Both the position numbers and the translations under genes were made by a program. Shown piece after piece: positions 25,424 through 32,334 of a stretch of DNA of 64,000 nt. The notes under the pieces are model-generated. The model had not been told where the DNA came from, made no database searches, and saw only the letters and a list, made by a program, of their open reading frames with translations. The number at the start of each line of letters is the position of its first letter. Positions within the stretch are counted from its first letter, which is position 1. Source of the DNA: Hoeflea marina (GTDB taxonomy: Bacteria; Pseudomonadota; Alphaproteobacteria; Rhizobiales; Rhizobiaceae); the NCBI RefSeq assembly GCF_003182275.1, contig NZ_QGTR01000001.1:222033-286032 (forward strand), read 5' to 3'.

Positions 25424-25761
25424 CCGGACGGCGCGCCGATGCCGACTGATGGGACGCCGGTCCTGCGCGTTGGTTCAGGCGAGGGCCATCGAGGAAACGC
25501 GAGGCGTTCCGTGTGCCGCCCGATGACGTCGGACGAAGGCCCGAATCGCCCGGGGCGGACCGGCGCCGGGCGGCGCGCCGCGGAACGGCCCGTCTGGTCG
25601 GACCAAGATTACCCTCGCAATATCGGGGGCGGATTCGGTGATTTCGGGTGGTCCGGTCATGTATTTCCATGTGAAACAGTAAAAGCCTGGCATTGCGCGA
25701 ACAGCAAGTTTAAGGCACTTTAAATGACGGCAAACACCAAGACACGCTGATGGAGGATTGC
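25424..25761. other. intergenic region upstream of the XRE regulator
   Basis: Some 340 bases with no supported gene. The first two thirds are GC-rich and featureless. The last 100 bases are AT-richer and contain an inverted repeat TTTAA-GGCACT-TTAAA (25709-25724), about 38 bases before the regulator's start, a possible autoregulatory operator. Confidence 0.4.
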
Positions 25762-26220
25762 ATGAAGAGCTCTGGCCCGGACCCTATCGACGTGGCAGTG
25801 GGCGGGCGTGTCAAGCTCCAGCGGCGGCTGAGGAAGGTCAGCCAGACCCAGCTTGCCGAACACCTTGGCGTGACATTCCAGCAGGTTCAGAAATACGAAA
25901 GAGGCACCAACCGGATCAGCGCCAGCCGGCTGATGATGATCTCGGACTATTTTGGTGTCACGCCGGCATTCTTCTTCGAGGCGATTCCTGGCCAGGACGC
26001 AAGGGGACTTGAGCCGGAGCGGGATTCGGAAACCGACATGGTCACGCAGTTCATATCTTCCCCGGAGGGGATGGCGCTCAACCGCGCCTTCGTCAAGATC
26101 AAGAGCGCCCGCACGCGCCAGCAGATTGTGGCTCTGGCCAAAGCTGTGGCCGAGCCGGAAGTCAGGGAATTCGCAATGGAGACGGCTGGAGACGCCGTCG
26201 GCACGCTGCACAGCTTGTAA
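25762..26220 (+). CDS. XRE-family helix-turn-helix regulator, rhizobial type
   Basis: A 152-residue DNA-binding protein. The N-terminal Cro/C1-type helix-turn-helix covers about residues 10-70, with SQTQLAEHLGVTFQQVQKYE and RGTNRISASRLMMISDYFGV, a pattern typical of rhizobial regulators such as PraR relatives. The C-terminal half (FVKIKSARTRQQIVALAKAV) is helical. The ATG at 25762 has GGAGG in front; the in-frame ATG four codons earlier overlaps that site. It precedes the TPR regulator of the YcaO-TfuA cluster by 54 bases and may control it, though that is only positional. Confidence 0.85.
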   Translation: MKSSGPDPIDVAVGGRVKLQRRLRKVSQTQLAEHLGVTFQQVQKYERGTNRISASRLMMISDYFGVTPAFFFEAIPGQDARGLEPERDSETDMVTQFISSPEGMALNRAFVKIKSARTRQQIVALAKAVAEPEVREFAMETAGDAVGTLHSL

Positions 26221-26274
26221 CAGGCCGGCAGCCAGCGATCCGCTGCGCTCGTCACTCGATCAGCCGGAGGTTGG

Positions 26275-28188
26275 ATGACCTTGATACTCCAGACATTCGG
26301 TCGATTGCGTCTGGAAGATGCGACGGGCGAGGAGATCGCCTTCCCGGAAAAGGCCTTGCTGGCGGCATGCTTTCTGCTCGCCAGCAGGCAGCGCAGCGAG
26401 ACAAGGCAGGCGATGGCCTGCTTCCTGTGGGGAGACAACGACAAGGCGGGAGCGCTGGTCAACCTGCGCAAACTGATCTCCCGCATCCGCGAGCGCCAGC
26501 AACAGATCGGCATCGAGATCTTCCGGTTCACCGCAACCGAGGTCAAGCTCGCCGGAGAGCATCTGGCGGTCGATTTCAGGCTGTTTGATGACAGGCCCGA
26601 CGGCCAGTCGATTGCACGGCTGCGCGAGATGGCTCAGAAGATCGGCGTCGAGTTCCTCGGCTGGCTGCAGGTTGACAGCGGCCTCTTCGACACATGGCTG
26701 CTGGAGCGGCGCGAGTATTTTCTCGATCGGCTGCGCGAAGTGTTTGCCGAGGTGGCGCCGCGGGCGAAATCGCCCACCGACTTCGGGACCATCAAGCATG
26801 TCGCCCTGCTGCTGCTCGAGCGACGGCCGCTGGATGCCTTCGTCCGCAATGCCCTGGAAGGCGCACGCGCCGCCAAGGGTCAGTCCGTATCCGCTCCGGC
26901 TGTGGCGGGCGCCGGTGCGCCTGCCACGAGGTCGGCGGACATTGTGGTTGCCGGCGCGCCCCTTGTCTTTGCGGGGGGCGCCGCGCGGGGGTCTGCCTTG
27001 CAAGCCGATGGCAATCCGTCCCCCGAGGGCGCCGGCCTTCCCAGGCTGGTGCTCCTGCCGCCGCCGCCCTCAGGGTCGGGAGAGTGCAATGCGGTCGGCG
27101 GTGCGCTGATCGAGGACATCACCATCGCATTCTGTTCGTCCAGGGCTGTCTCGGTGGTGGCTCCCTACACCTCCCAGCAGATCAGCCTGCAGTCGGACAA
27201 GGCCGCCACCTTCAACAAGCACGCAATCAACTACATCCTCGATACGAGGCTGACGTCGGAAGCCGGAGGGCATTCGATTTTCGCGCAGCTTGTCTATTTC
27301 GGCAGCGACGAGGTCATTTGGGCCGACCGGTTTGACCTGCGGAAGGCGGGCCTGCTCAGTTGCCGCATGGAGATTGCAAATGCCATCTCCCGCGCGGTGG
27401 GCCGTGAGGTCAGCCGCAACGAGACTGTGCGGTGGAACATGGAAGGTGACCCGAAGGCCTACCGAACCTATCTTCTCGGGACGCGCTTTTCGAAATTCAT
27501 CAGTCTTCCGGAGGTTCGCCGGTCCCGGAAGCTGTTCCGGGAAGCGCTCAGCATCAACGGCCAGATGGCAGCGGCCATGAGCAGCCTGGCGCGCACCTAT
27601 TTCATGGAATGGCTCCTGACAGCGCGCGGCGACAGCGAGTTGCTCAGGATTGCCGAGCAGCGCGCCTGCCAGGCGATCGAGATCGACGAGACCTCGGCTG
27701 CAGGTCATCGCGAACTGGGCGTCATCCGTCTCTACCGGCGGGACTTTGACGGCAGCCTCGAGGCGCTGGACAAGGCGGAGGCACTCAGTCCGCAGTTCGC
27801 CAATGTGATCGCCAGCTATGCCGATACGCTGGTCCAGGCCTCGAGGCCCGAGGAAGGCCTGGCAAAGATCATGCGCGGCATGGAGCTCAATCCGCTGTGT
27901 CCCGACGACTATTTCTGGACAGCGGCTGGAGCGAGCTATTCGATCGGCGACTACGAGCAGGCCCTATCCTTCATCCAGAGGATGAAGGACCGGACCCCCG
28001 CGGACAGGCTGGCGGCGGCCAGCTGGGCGATGCTCGGCAATCGCGGCAAGGCACGCCAGTTTGTTCGCAAAACCCTGGAAACTCATCCGGATTTTGATCT
28101 TGATAAGTGGCTTCTGATGGTGCCCTTCAGGGAGGAATGGCAGAAGACCCACTATCACGAAGGGCTGCTGATGGCAGGATATGAGTGA
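26275..28188 (+). CDS. putative regulator: SARP-like N-terminal domain, CadC/TolB-like middle, TPR C-terminus
   Basis: A 637-residue protein. Residues 1-100 resemble the winged-helix part of SARP/BTAD activators (LILQTFGRLRLEDATGEE, then ARACFLW-like and ALVNLRKLISRIRERQ). A Gly/Ala/Pro-rich linker spans about residues 195-260. The middle (LVLLPPPPSG..., NYILDTRLTSEAGGHSIFAQL) resembles the TolB/FlgO-like domain seen in CadC- and adenylate-cyclase-associated regulators. From about residue 400, TPR-like helices follow (AMSSLARTYFMEWLL, EALDKAEALSPQFANVIASYADTL). CCGGAGG precedes the ATG. It lies 23 bases upstream of the small peptide gene and on the same strand, so it is most likely the cluster's activator, but a role as a protein-interaction partner of YcaO is also possible. 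Confidence 0.66.
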   Translation: MTLILQTFGRLRLEDATGEEIAFPEKALLAACFLLASRQRSETRQAMACFLWGDNDKAGALVNLRKLISRIRERQQQIGIEIFRFTATEVKLAGEHLAVDFRLFDDRPDGQSIARLREMAQKIGVEFLGWLQVDSGLFDTWLLERREYFLDRLREVFAEVAPRAKSPTDFGTIKHVALLLLERRPLDAFVRNALEGARAAKGQSVSAPAVAGAGAPATRSADIVVAGAPLVFAGGAARGSALQADGNPSPEGAGLPRLVLLPPPPSGSGECNAVGGALIEDITIAFCSSRAVSVVAPYTSQQISLQSDKAATFNKHAINYILDTRLTSEAGGHSIFAQLVYFGSDEVIWADRFDLRKAGLLSCRMEIANAISRAVGREVSRNETVRWNMEGDPKAYRTYLLGTRFSKFISLPEVRRSRKLFREALSINGQMAAAMSSLARTYFMEWLLTARGDSELLRIAEQRACQAIEIDETSAAGHRELGVIRLYRRDFDGSLEALDKAEALSPQFANVIASYADTLVQASRPEEGLAKIMRGMELNPLCPDDYFWTAAGASYSIGDYEQALSFIQRMKDRTPADRLAAASWAMLGNRGKARQFVRKTLETHPDFDLDKWLLMVPFREEWQKTHYHEGLLMAGYE

Positions 28189-28211
28189 ACTCTTGAGGAA
28201 GGAATGTTTCA

Positions 28212-28430
28212 ATGGCCAAGAACGTTGTGTTTGGACTGCCCGGGGAAGCCGGACTGTGGATTGCCGATCTGGATGCCGGGACCGTGGCGCCGCTCGAAGT
28301 CGAGGCCGGCAGCGCACTCGCGACCGCCGATGAATTGCGCCGGGGCGGCGCGACCGTCGTCAAGGGGGTGAACCTGGCCCTGTCCGTCGACATTGCCGGT
28401 GCTGCGTTTTCCGGCTTCATGGACAGCTGA
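28212..28430 (+). CDS. 72-aa candidate RiPP precursor or small partner protein of the YcaO-TfuA pair
   Basis: A 72-residue cysteine-free protein beginning MAKNVVFGLPGEAGLWIADL and ending IAGAAFSGFMDS. The first half is acidic with two Gly-rich turns; the second half contains RRGGATVVKGVNLALSV. It has the strongest ribosome site of the region (GAGGAAGGAA, eight bases from the ATG). It sits directly before ycaO and is followed by a GC-rich hairpin. Size, position and expression signals fit a ribosomally made precursor peptide, with leader residues 1-45 and a core in the last 25 residues being a guess. Without Cys, thiazoline formation is ruled out; Ser/Thr oxazolines or a backbone thioamide remain possible. 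It could instead be a small structural partner. Confidence 0.6.
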   Translation: MAKNVVFGLPGEAGLWIADLDAGTVAPLEVEAGSALATADELRRGGATVVKGVNLALSVDIAGAAFSGFMDS

Positions 28431-28445
28431 GACAGGGCGACAAAC

Positions 28446-28470
28446 GGCGGCGGATCAAGAGTCCGCCGCC
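28446..28470 (+). terminator. GC-rich hairpin between small peptide gene and ycaO (attenuator-like)
   Basis: GGCGGCGGA-TCAAGAG-TCCGCCGCC is a perfect 9-bp stem with a 7-base loop, 16 bases after the peptide stop and 33 bases before the ycaO ATG. No T-run follows, so it is more likely a partial terminator or a 3'-end stabiliser that raises peptide mRNA over enzyme mRNA, as is common after RiPP precursor genes. Confidence 0.55.
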
Positions 28471-28503
28471 CGCTTCCCGCGCAGCCAACTCTGGTGATTG
28501 CAG

Positions 28504-29685
28504 ATGGACTATACGGACCGTATCTGCGCGCCCGACGAGACGTTGCGGCGCGTGACACCCCATCTCGACAGCTTTGGCGTCACCCGGCTGTCGCGACTGA
28601 CGGGTCTCGACCGGATCGGCATCCCGGTGTGGAACGCGGTTGCGCCCAACTCCCGATCGATTGTGATCAACCAGGGCAAGGGCATCACGGACCTGGACGC
28701 CAAGGTGTCGGCGGCAATGGAGGCCCTCGAGCGTGCCGTTGCCTGCGCCCCGCAGGTGACCGCCGTCACGGCAACTCCGGCGGAACTGGCCGCGTGCGGA
28801 AAACGGGCGCTCTGCCTGCCGTCGCTGATCGCAGCCGGACAGCCGGATATAGATCCGGACGAAGCCATCGACTGGATCGAGGGTGTCGACCTGTTCGCGG
28901 GCGGTGGGGTTTTCGTTCCCCTCGGCGCGGCCACGCTGGACCGGAGCATCCGCGGCAACCGGTTCTGGCAGACTTCCGATGGCCTGGCGTCCGGCAACCA
29001 TTTCGAGGAAGCCGCATTGCACGGGCTTCTCGAGAGGATCGAGCGGGACGCCGACGTGCTTTGGCGCATGGCCTCGTTCGGCACGCGGATGACCAAATGC
29101 GTCACGCCCCGATCGTTCAACGACCCGGTTCTCGATGACCTGCTCGACAGGATCGAGCTCGCCGGGCTGGCGGTCCGGGCCTTTGATGTCACCAGCGACA
29201 TCGGGGTTCCCTGTTTTGTGGTGCTGTTGGCGCCGTCGGACATCCTGGCACTGCGGACCCCGCGCTTTGTCGACGTCACGAGCGGGCAGGGGTGCCACCC
29301 AAGCGCCACCCGGGCGATGATCCGTGCCGTCACCGAGGCCGCGCAATCGCGCCTGACCTACATCAGCGGTGCCCGGGACGACGTCTTCCCCGAGACCTTT
29401 GCCCGACCGCTGCCGCAGGAGTTGCAGGATTGCTTTCGCGCCGACCCGCGGCCGGCGCCGGATCGGTCTGGGCCCCTGTCCGGCGATCCGAAGACCCTCC
29501 TCGACCAGGTTCTGCTGGACCTGGAGCGGGCCGGCATCGACACTGTCGTCGCCGTCCGGCTGAGTGCCGAAAGCCTGCCGTTCGCTGTCGTCAAGGTGTT
29601 CGCTCCGGATCTGGAGAATCCGGACGGCGAGAGAAAACGCCGATTTGGCGCGCGCGCGCTCTCCAGTTCGCTGATGACCTCATGA
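28504..29685 (+). CDS. YcaO-family ATP-dependent peptide backbone-activating enzyme
   Basis: A 393-residue YcaO protein. The family's ATP/Mg-binding acidic helices are visible as DAKVSAAMEALERAVAC near residue 65-80 and EEAALHGLLERIERDADVLW near residue 165-185. YcaO enzymes phosphorylate a peptide amide oxygen so that a side chain or sulfide can attack. The C-terminal PxPxP of azoline-forming YcaOs is absent (it ends ALSSSLMTS), which fits the TfuA-partnered class. No E1-like cyclodehydratase partner is nearby. The ATG at 28504 is chosen over a TTG two codons upstream. Its stop overlaps the tfuA start (ATGA). Expected product: a thioamide or azoline in the preceding small protein, or in an unlinked protein target. 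Confidence 0.87.
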   Translation: MDYTDRICAPDETLRRVTPHLDSFGVTRLSRLTGLDRIGIPVWNAVAPNSRSIVINQGKGITDLDAKVSAAMEALERAVACAPQVTAVTATPAELAACGKRALCLPSLIAAGQPDIDPDEAIDWIEGVDLFAGGGVFVPLGAATLDRSIRGNRFWQTSDGLASGNHFEEAALHGLLERIERDADVLWRMASFGTRMTKCVTPRSFNDPVLDDLLDRIELAGLAVRAFDVTSDIGVPCFVVLLAPSDILALRTPRFVDVTSGQGCHPSATRAMIRAVTEAAQSRLTYISGARDDVFPETFARPLPQELQDCFRADPRPAPDRSGPLSGDPKTLLDQVLLDLERAGIDTVVAVRLSAESLPFAVVKVFAPDLENPDGERKRRFGARALSSSLMTS

Positions 29686-30395
29686 AGGTCCTCTTCGTCG
29701 GCCCGACCTTGTCCGGCGCCGCCGAGATGGCGGGACCGGCCATGGCCGTCAGGCCTCCGGCCCGGCAGGGCGACATTCATGCCGCGGTTCGGGAAGGCGC
29801 CACCGCCATAGGCCTGGTCGATGGAGTTTTCGAATATGTCGCGCCGGTCTGGCACAAGGAGATTCTTTTCGCCCTTTCCCTGGGCGTCCAGGTTCTCGGC
29901 TCCTCGAGCATGGGTGCCCTGCGTGCGGCAGAATGCGACCGGTTCGGAATGATCGGCGTCGGCAGCATCTACCGGCGGTTCGCATCGGGAGGCATCGAGG
30001 ACGATGCGGATATCGCGCAACTGCACGCTCCGGGCGAGCTGGGCTACGCGGCGCTGACGGTGCCGCTGGTCAATGTCCACGCAACTTTGGCGGGGCTTCT
30101 GGCAGACCGGTCGATATCGCGGGCCGAATTTGCCGCCATCGAGAAGGCGGCTGCCGTGACGTTCTTCAAGGATCGGACCCTGGATGCGATTGCGGCTGTT
30201 GCCATGGGCCTGGCCGCCGGCCGCCGCGCGCAAATCCGCGGTTTGCTCGGCACGCGGTACGTCGATCAGAAGCGGGCGGATGCCATGGAGCTGCTGGCAA
30301 GGCTTCAGGCCCTCGACGACTGCCGAGCCTGCCCGCCGGCTCAATGGCGGTTTCAGGCCACAACGATCTGGGCCGCCGCATTCCGGTCTGAATAA
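29682..30395 (+). CDS. TfuA-like protein, YcaO partner
   Basis: A 237-residue TfuA-family protein. Hallmarks in order: VLFVGPTLSG, RPPARQGDIH, IGLVDGVFEYVAPVWHKEIL, GSSSMGALRAAECDRFGMIG and DDADIAQLHAP. TfuA, named from trifolitoxin, enhances thioamidation by YcaO enzymes, probably by delivering the sulfur donor, as in methyl-coenzyme M reductase glycine thioamidation and thioamide RiPPs. Four-base overlap with ycaO makes coupled expression nearly certain. No transporter, peptidase or radical-SAM gene follows, so the product may remain intracellular or be exported by an unlinked system. Confidence 0.88.
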   Translation: MKVLFVGPTLSGAAEMAGPAMAVRPPARQGDIHAAVREGATAIGLVDGVFEYVAPVWHKEILFALSLGVQVLGSSSMGALRAAECDRFGMIGVGSIYRRFASGGIEDDADIAQLHAPGELGYAALTVPLVNVHATLAGLLADRSISRAEFAAIEKAAAVTFFKDRTLDAIAAVAMGLAAGRRAQIRGLLGTRYVDQKRADAMELLARLQALDDCRACPPAQWRFQATTIWAAAFRSE

Positions 30396-30402
30396 TGGAG
30401 CG

Positions 30403-30429
30403 CACCCTCATGAATGCACCCGGAGGGTG
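30403..30429 (+). terminator. possible terminator after tfuA
   Basis: CACCCTC-N13-GAGGGTG, a 7-bp stem beginning eight bases after the tfuA stop, with an alternative shorter hairpin CACCC-GGA-GGGTG inside it. No T-tract follows. Just downstream (30432-30451) GTCACGC occurs twice four bases apart, which might be an operator for the next small gene. Confidence 0.35.
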
Positions 30430-30522
30430 TGTCACGCTTGCGTCACGCGATTTTACCCCTCCTGCTTGGTAGTCTGCAGTGCAAGGTAATTTGTGTCATA
30501 CAGTACGGTGGGGATTGAGCCG

Positions 30523-30732
30523 ATGAAAAATGCAGCCGAGATCGAAATGGAAGCGAGTTGGGACACCGACACGAAGGAATTGGCAGCACTTGCCAATATG
30601 ATGACCTATGCCAAGCAGACCGCGAGTGACCTGGGTGCCTCGCTCCCGGCCTACTACCTCGATATGGCGATCGGAGCCTTGAGGGAGCAGGCGCGGATGG
30701 GCGAGGGCACCCAGCTGTCGAACACGCACTGA
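30523..30732 (+). CDS. small helical protein of unknown function
   Basis: A 69-residue protein, acidic at the N-terminus and helical in the middle (TKELAALANMMTYAKQTASD, then PAYYLDMAIGALREQ). The ATG is preceded by GGTGGGGA; an in-frame GTG ten codons upstream is possible. The layout resembles short uncharacterised proteins common in rhizobia. It lies 127 bases after tfuA and is not clearly part of that operon. No function is assigned. Confidence 0.55.
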   Translation: MKNAAEIEMEASWDTDTKELAALANMMTYAKQTASDLGASLPAYYLDMAIGALREQARMGEGTQLSNTH

Positions 30733-31198
30733 GTGTAGGAGTCCCTTCGCGACCTGGCCGGGGAGCGCCGGGATGGCGCGGGTCCGCGTCGATTAGACTG
30801 CTGGATCCATGCGGTTCTCAGAACAGATGGCCGGAGTCGGGAGTGGTGCCGTTCTCTGCTCCGGCCGATCGGGCGCCGCCCGTCCGACTGCGGCGCACCG
30901 GCCGGGATGGTCCCGCCAGGGCGGCTTTTCGCGGGACACGAACGCAACGCGCACGGAATGTCGGAAGGCCATTCCCCACGGACCGTGTGGTTCGCGCTCC
31001 AGCACCGGGCGATCAGGCGGGATCGCCCGACCGCGGATGAGACGCTCTGGATTTCTGAGATGCTTCAGTTTCAAAAGATATAGACGTTTCAAAGAGATAG
31101 AACGCGGATCGTGCGTCCGGACGGACGCACCGTGCCTTAGCTCATTGATTTTGCATGTCGTGATCCCGAAACCGCTTCAAACTTCCGGGCGGCATGCA
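30733..31198. other. intergenic region, nothing recognised
   Basis: About 465 bases between two converging small genes. No ORF has a credible ribosome site or composition. An AT-richer stretch near 31060-31160 (AAAGATATAGACGTTTCAAAGAGATAG) is notable but shows no complete promoter or terminator. Confidence 0.4.
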
Positions 31199-31447
31199 TT
31201 AGACGCTCGGCGTTTGCAGGTCGCGCGCGGCGCTGCCTTGCCGGACAGCAGCCAACTGGCGCAGATTGCCGTCGGCATCGAGCCGCCGCATCACCAGCCG
31301 GCTTCCCGCCGCACCCTTGCGTTCTCTTTCGGCGGCGACGGCGTTGACCGCCAGTTGCAGGCTCGGATAGGACGCCGTCCAGCGTCCGTCCATCAGCACC
31401 GCCCAGCCGTCCGACTGCGGAACAAAATCACAAAAATGCTGGCCCAT
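31199..31447 (-). CDS. DUF2188-like small protein
   Basis: An 82-residue protein with the DUF2188 pattern: FVPQSDGWAVLMDGRWTASY near the N-terminus, a central Ala/Arg-rich helix (LQLAVNAVAAERERKGAAG) and SRLVMRRLDADGNLRQL. A very good GGAGGAGAA ribosome site lies seven bases before the ATG. DUF2188 proteins are small stress-associated proteins of unknown biochemistry. It is transcribed away from the DUF2934 gene. Confidence 0.7.
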   Translation of the reverse strand: MGQHFCDFVPQSDGWAVLMDGRWTASYPSLQLAVNAVAAERERKGAAGSRLVMRRLDADGNLRQLAAVRQGSAARDLQTPSV

Positions 31448-31718
31448 CCGGGTTCTCCTCCACCGCGTTGCATCGCTTTTTCGAAAACCAACAAACCGGA
31501 GATTGGTTCCGGCGCCGCCTGCATTTTGGCGCGAGCTAAATCAGCCTTTCCGGATTCTGCGATGTGAACCGGCAGTGTGGACGGATCGGGCAGCGGAAGA
31601 CGGATGGGCCTGCGGCACAGCGGGCGGAAGTTTCCGGTTGCGACAGAAAAAACTGCACGCCCGTGGGATCTTTCTGCGCCCCGGCGAATTGTCGCTGTAT
31701 CCAAAAAAGGAGCCCGTC

Positions 31719-32072
31719 ATGATCGACCGCGACAAGAGCATTCGAGAGAGAGCCCATCAGATCTGGGAGGCGGAAGGCCGTCCGGAAGGCCGCGAGGCGG
31801 ATCACTGGGAGCAGGCGCGCACCGAACTCCAGAAACTGGAAGATGAAAGCCGTCCGACCGCAGCGACCGTCGGCGGAAAGGCGAAGCGCTCCGGCGGAAA
31901 GACCGCGGCCCGACCGGCTGAGGACGATGCCGGGACTGGTGCCGCAAAGCCGCGCTCTCCCTCCAGGGGCAAGAATCAGAGCGCGCCTGCCGAAGACGTT
32001 TCCCCCCTGGACCGGGATGCCGCAGTGTTGGGCGAGAAGCCGGCGAGCAGCAGGAAGCGCAATCCGTCCTGA
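31719..32072 (+). CDS. DUF2934 domain protein
   Basis: A 117-residue protein. Residues 1-40 carry the DUF2934 signature IRERAHQIWEAEGRPEGREA followed by HWEQARTELQ; the rest is a disordered tail rich in Lys, Ala, Pro and Ser. An AAAAAAGGAG ribosome site sets the ATG; the longer in-frame reading upstream lacks support. DUF2934 genes are frequent beside glycogen/trehalose operons in rhizobia, as here, which suggests co-occurrence in stress or carbon-storage regulons, but no function is known. Confidence 0.8.
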   Translation: MIDRDKSIRERAHQIWEAEGRPEGREADHWEQARTELQKLEDESRPTAATVGGKAKRSGGKTAARPAEDDAGTGAAKPRSPSRGKNQSAPAEDVSPLDRDAAVLGEKPASSRKRNPS

Positions 32073-32142
32073 GCTGCATCTGGGTGCCGGCGATCCTTCA
32101 TTCATCGCCACATTCATCGCCACCGACTGCCGAAAACTGAAC

Positions 32143-32162
32143 GGCGGAAGCTCGCTTCCGCC
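32143..32162 (+). terminator. hairpin after the DUF2934 gene
   Basis: GGCGGAAG-CTCG-CTTCCGCC, a perfect 8-bp stem with a 4-base loop, about 70 bases after the stop and 170 before glgE. It has no T-tract. It may end the DUF2934 transcript. An 11-base tandem repeat (TTCATCGCCAC twice) lies just upstream. Confidence 0.4.
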
Positions 32163-32334
32163 TGCAGCACCCCTGTGCTTTGCCATGCGGCGCCATGCTG
32201 GCCAGCCGCTCCCTGACCCGAAGCGCGAGCATGGCGGGCGGGAGCCCCAACAGAGCTTCAGGTCCAGAAAATGCGGAACGATTGTCGCGCTTTTCTGTTG
32301 AAACATCACAACCCCCGCCGAGGAGAAAGCTCAG

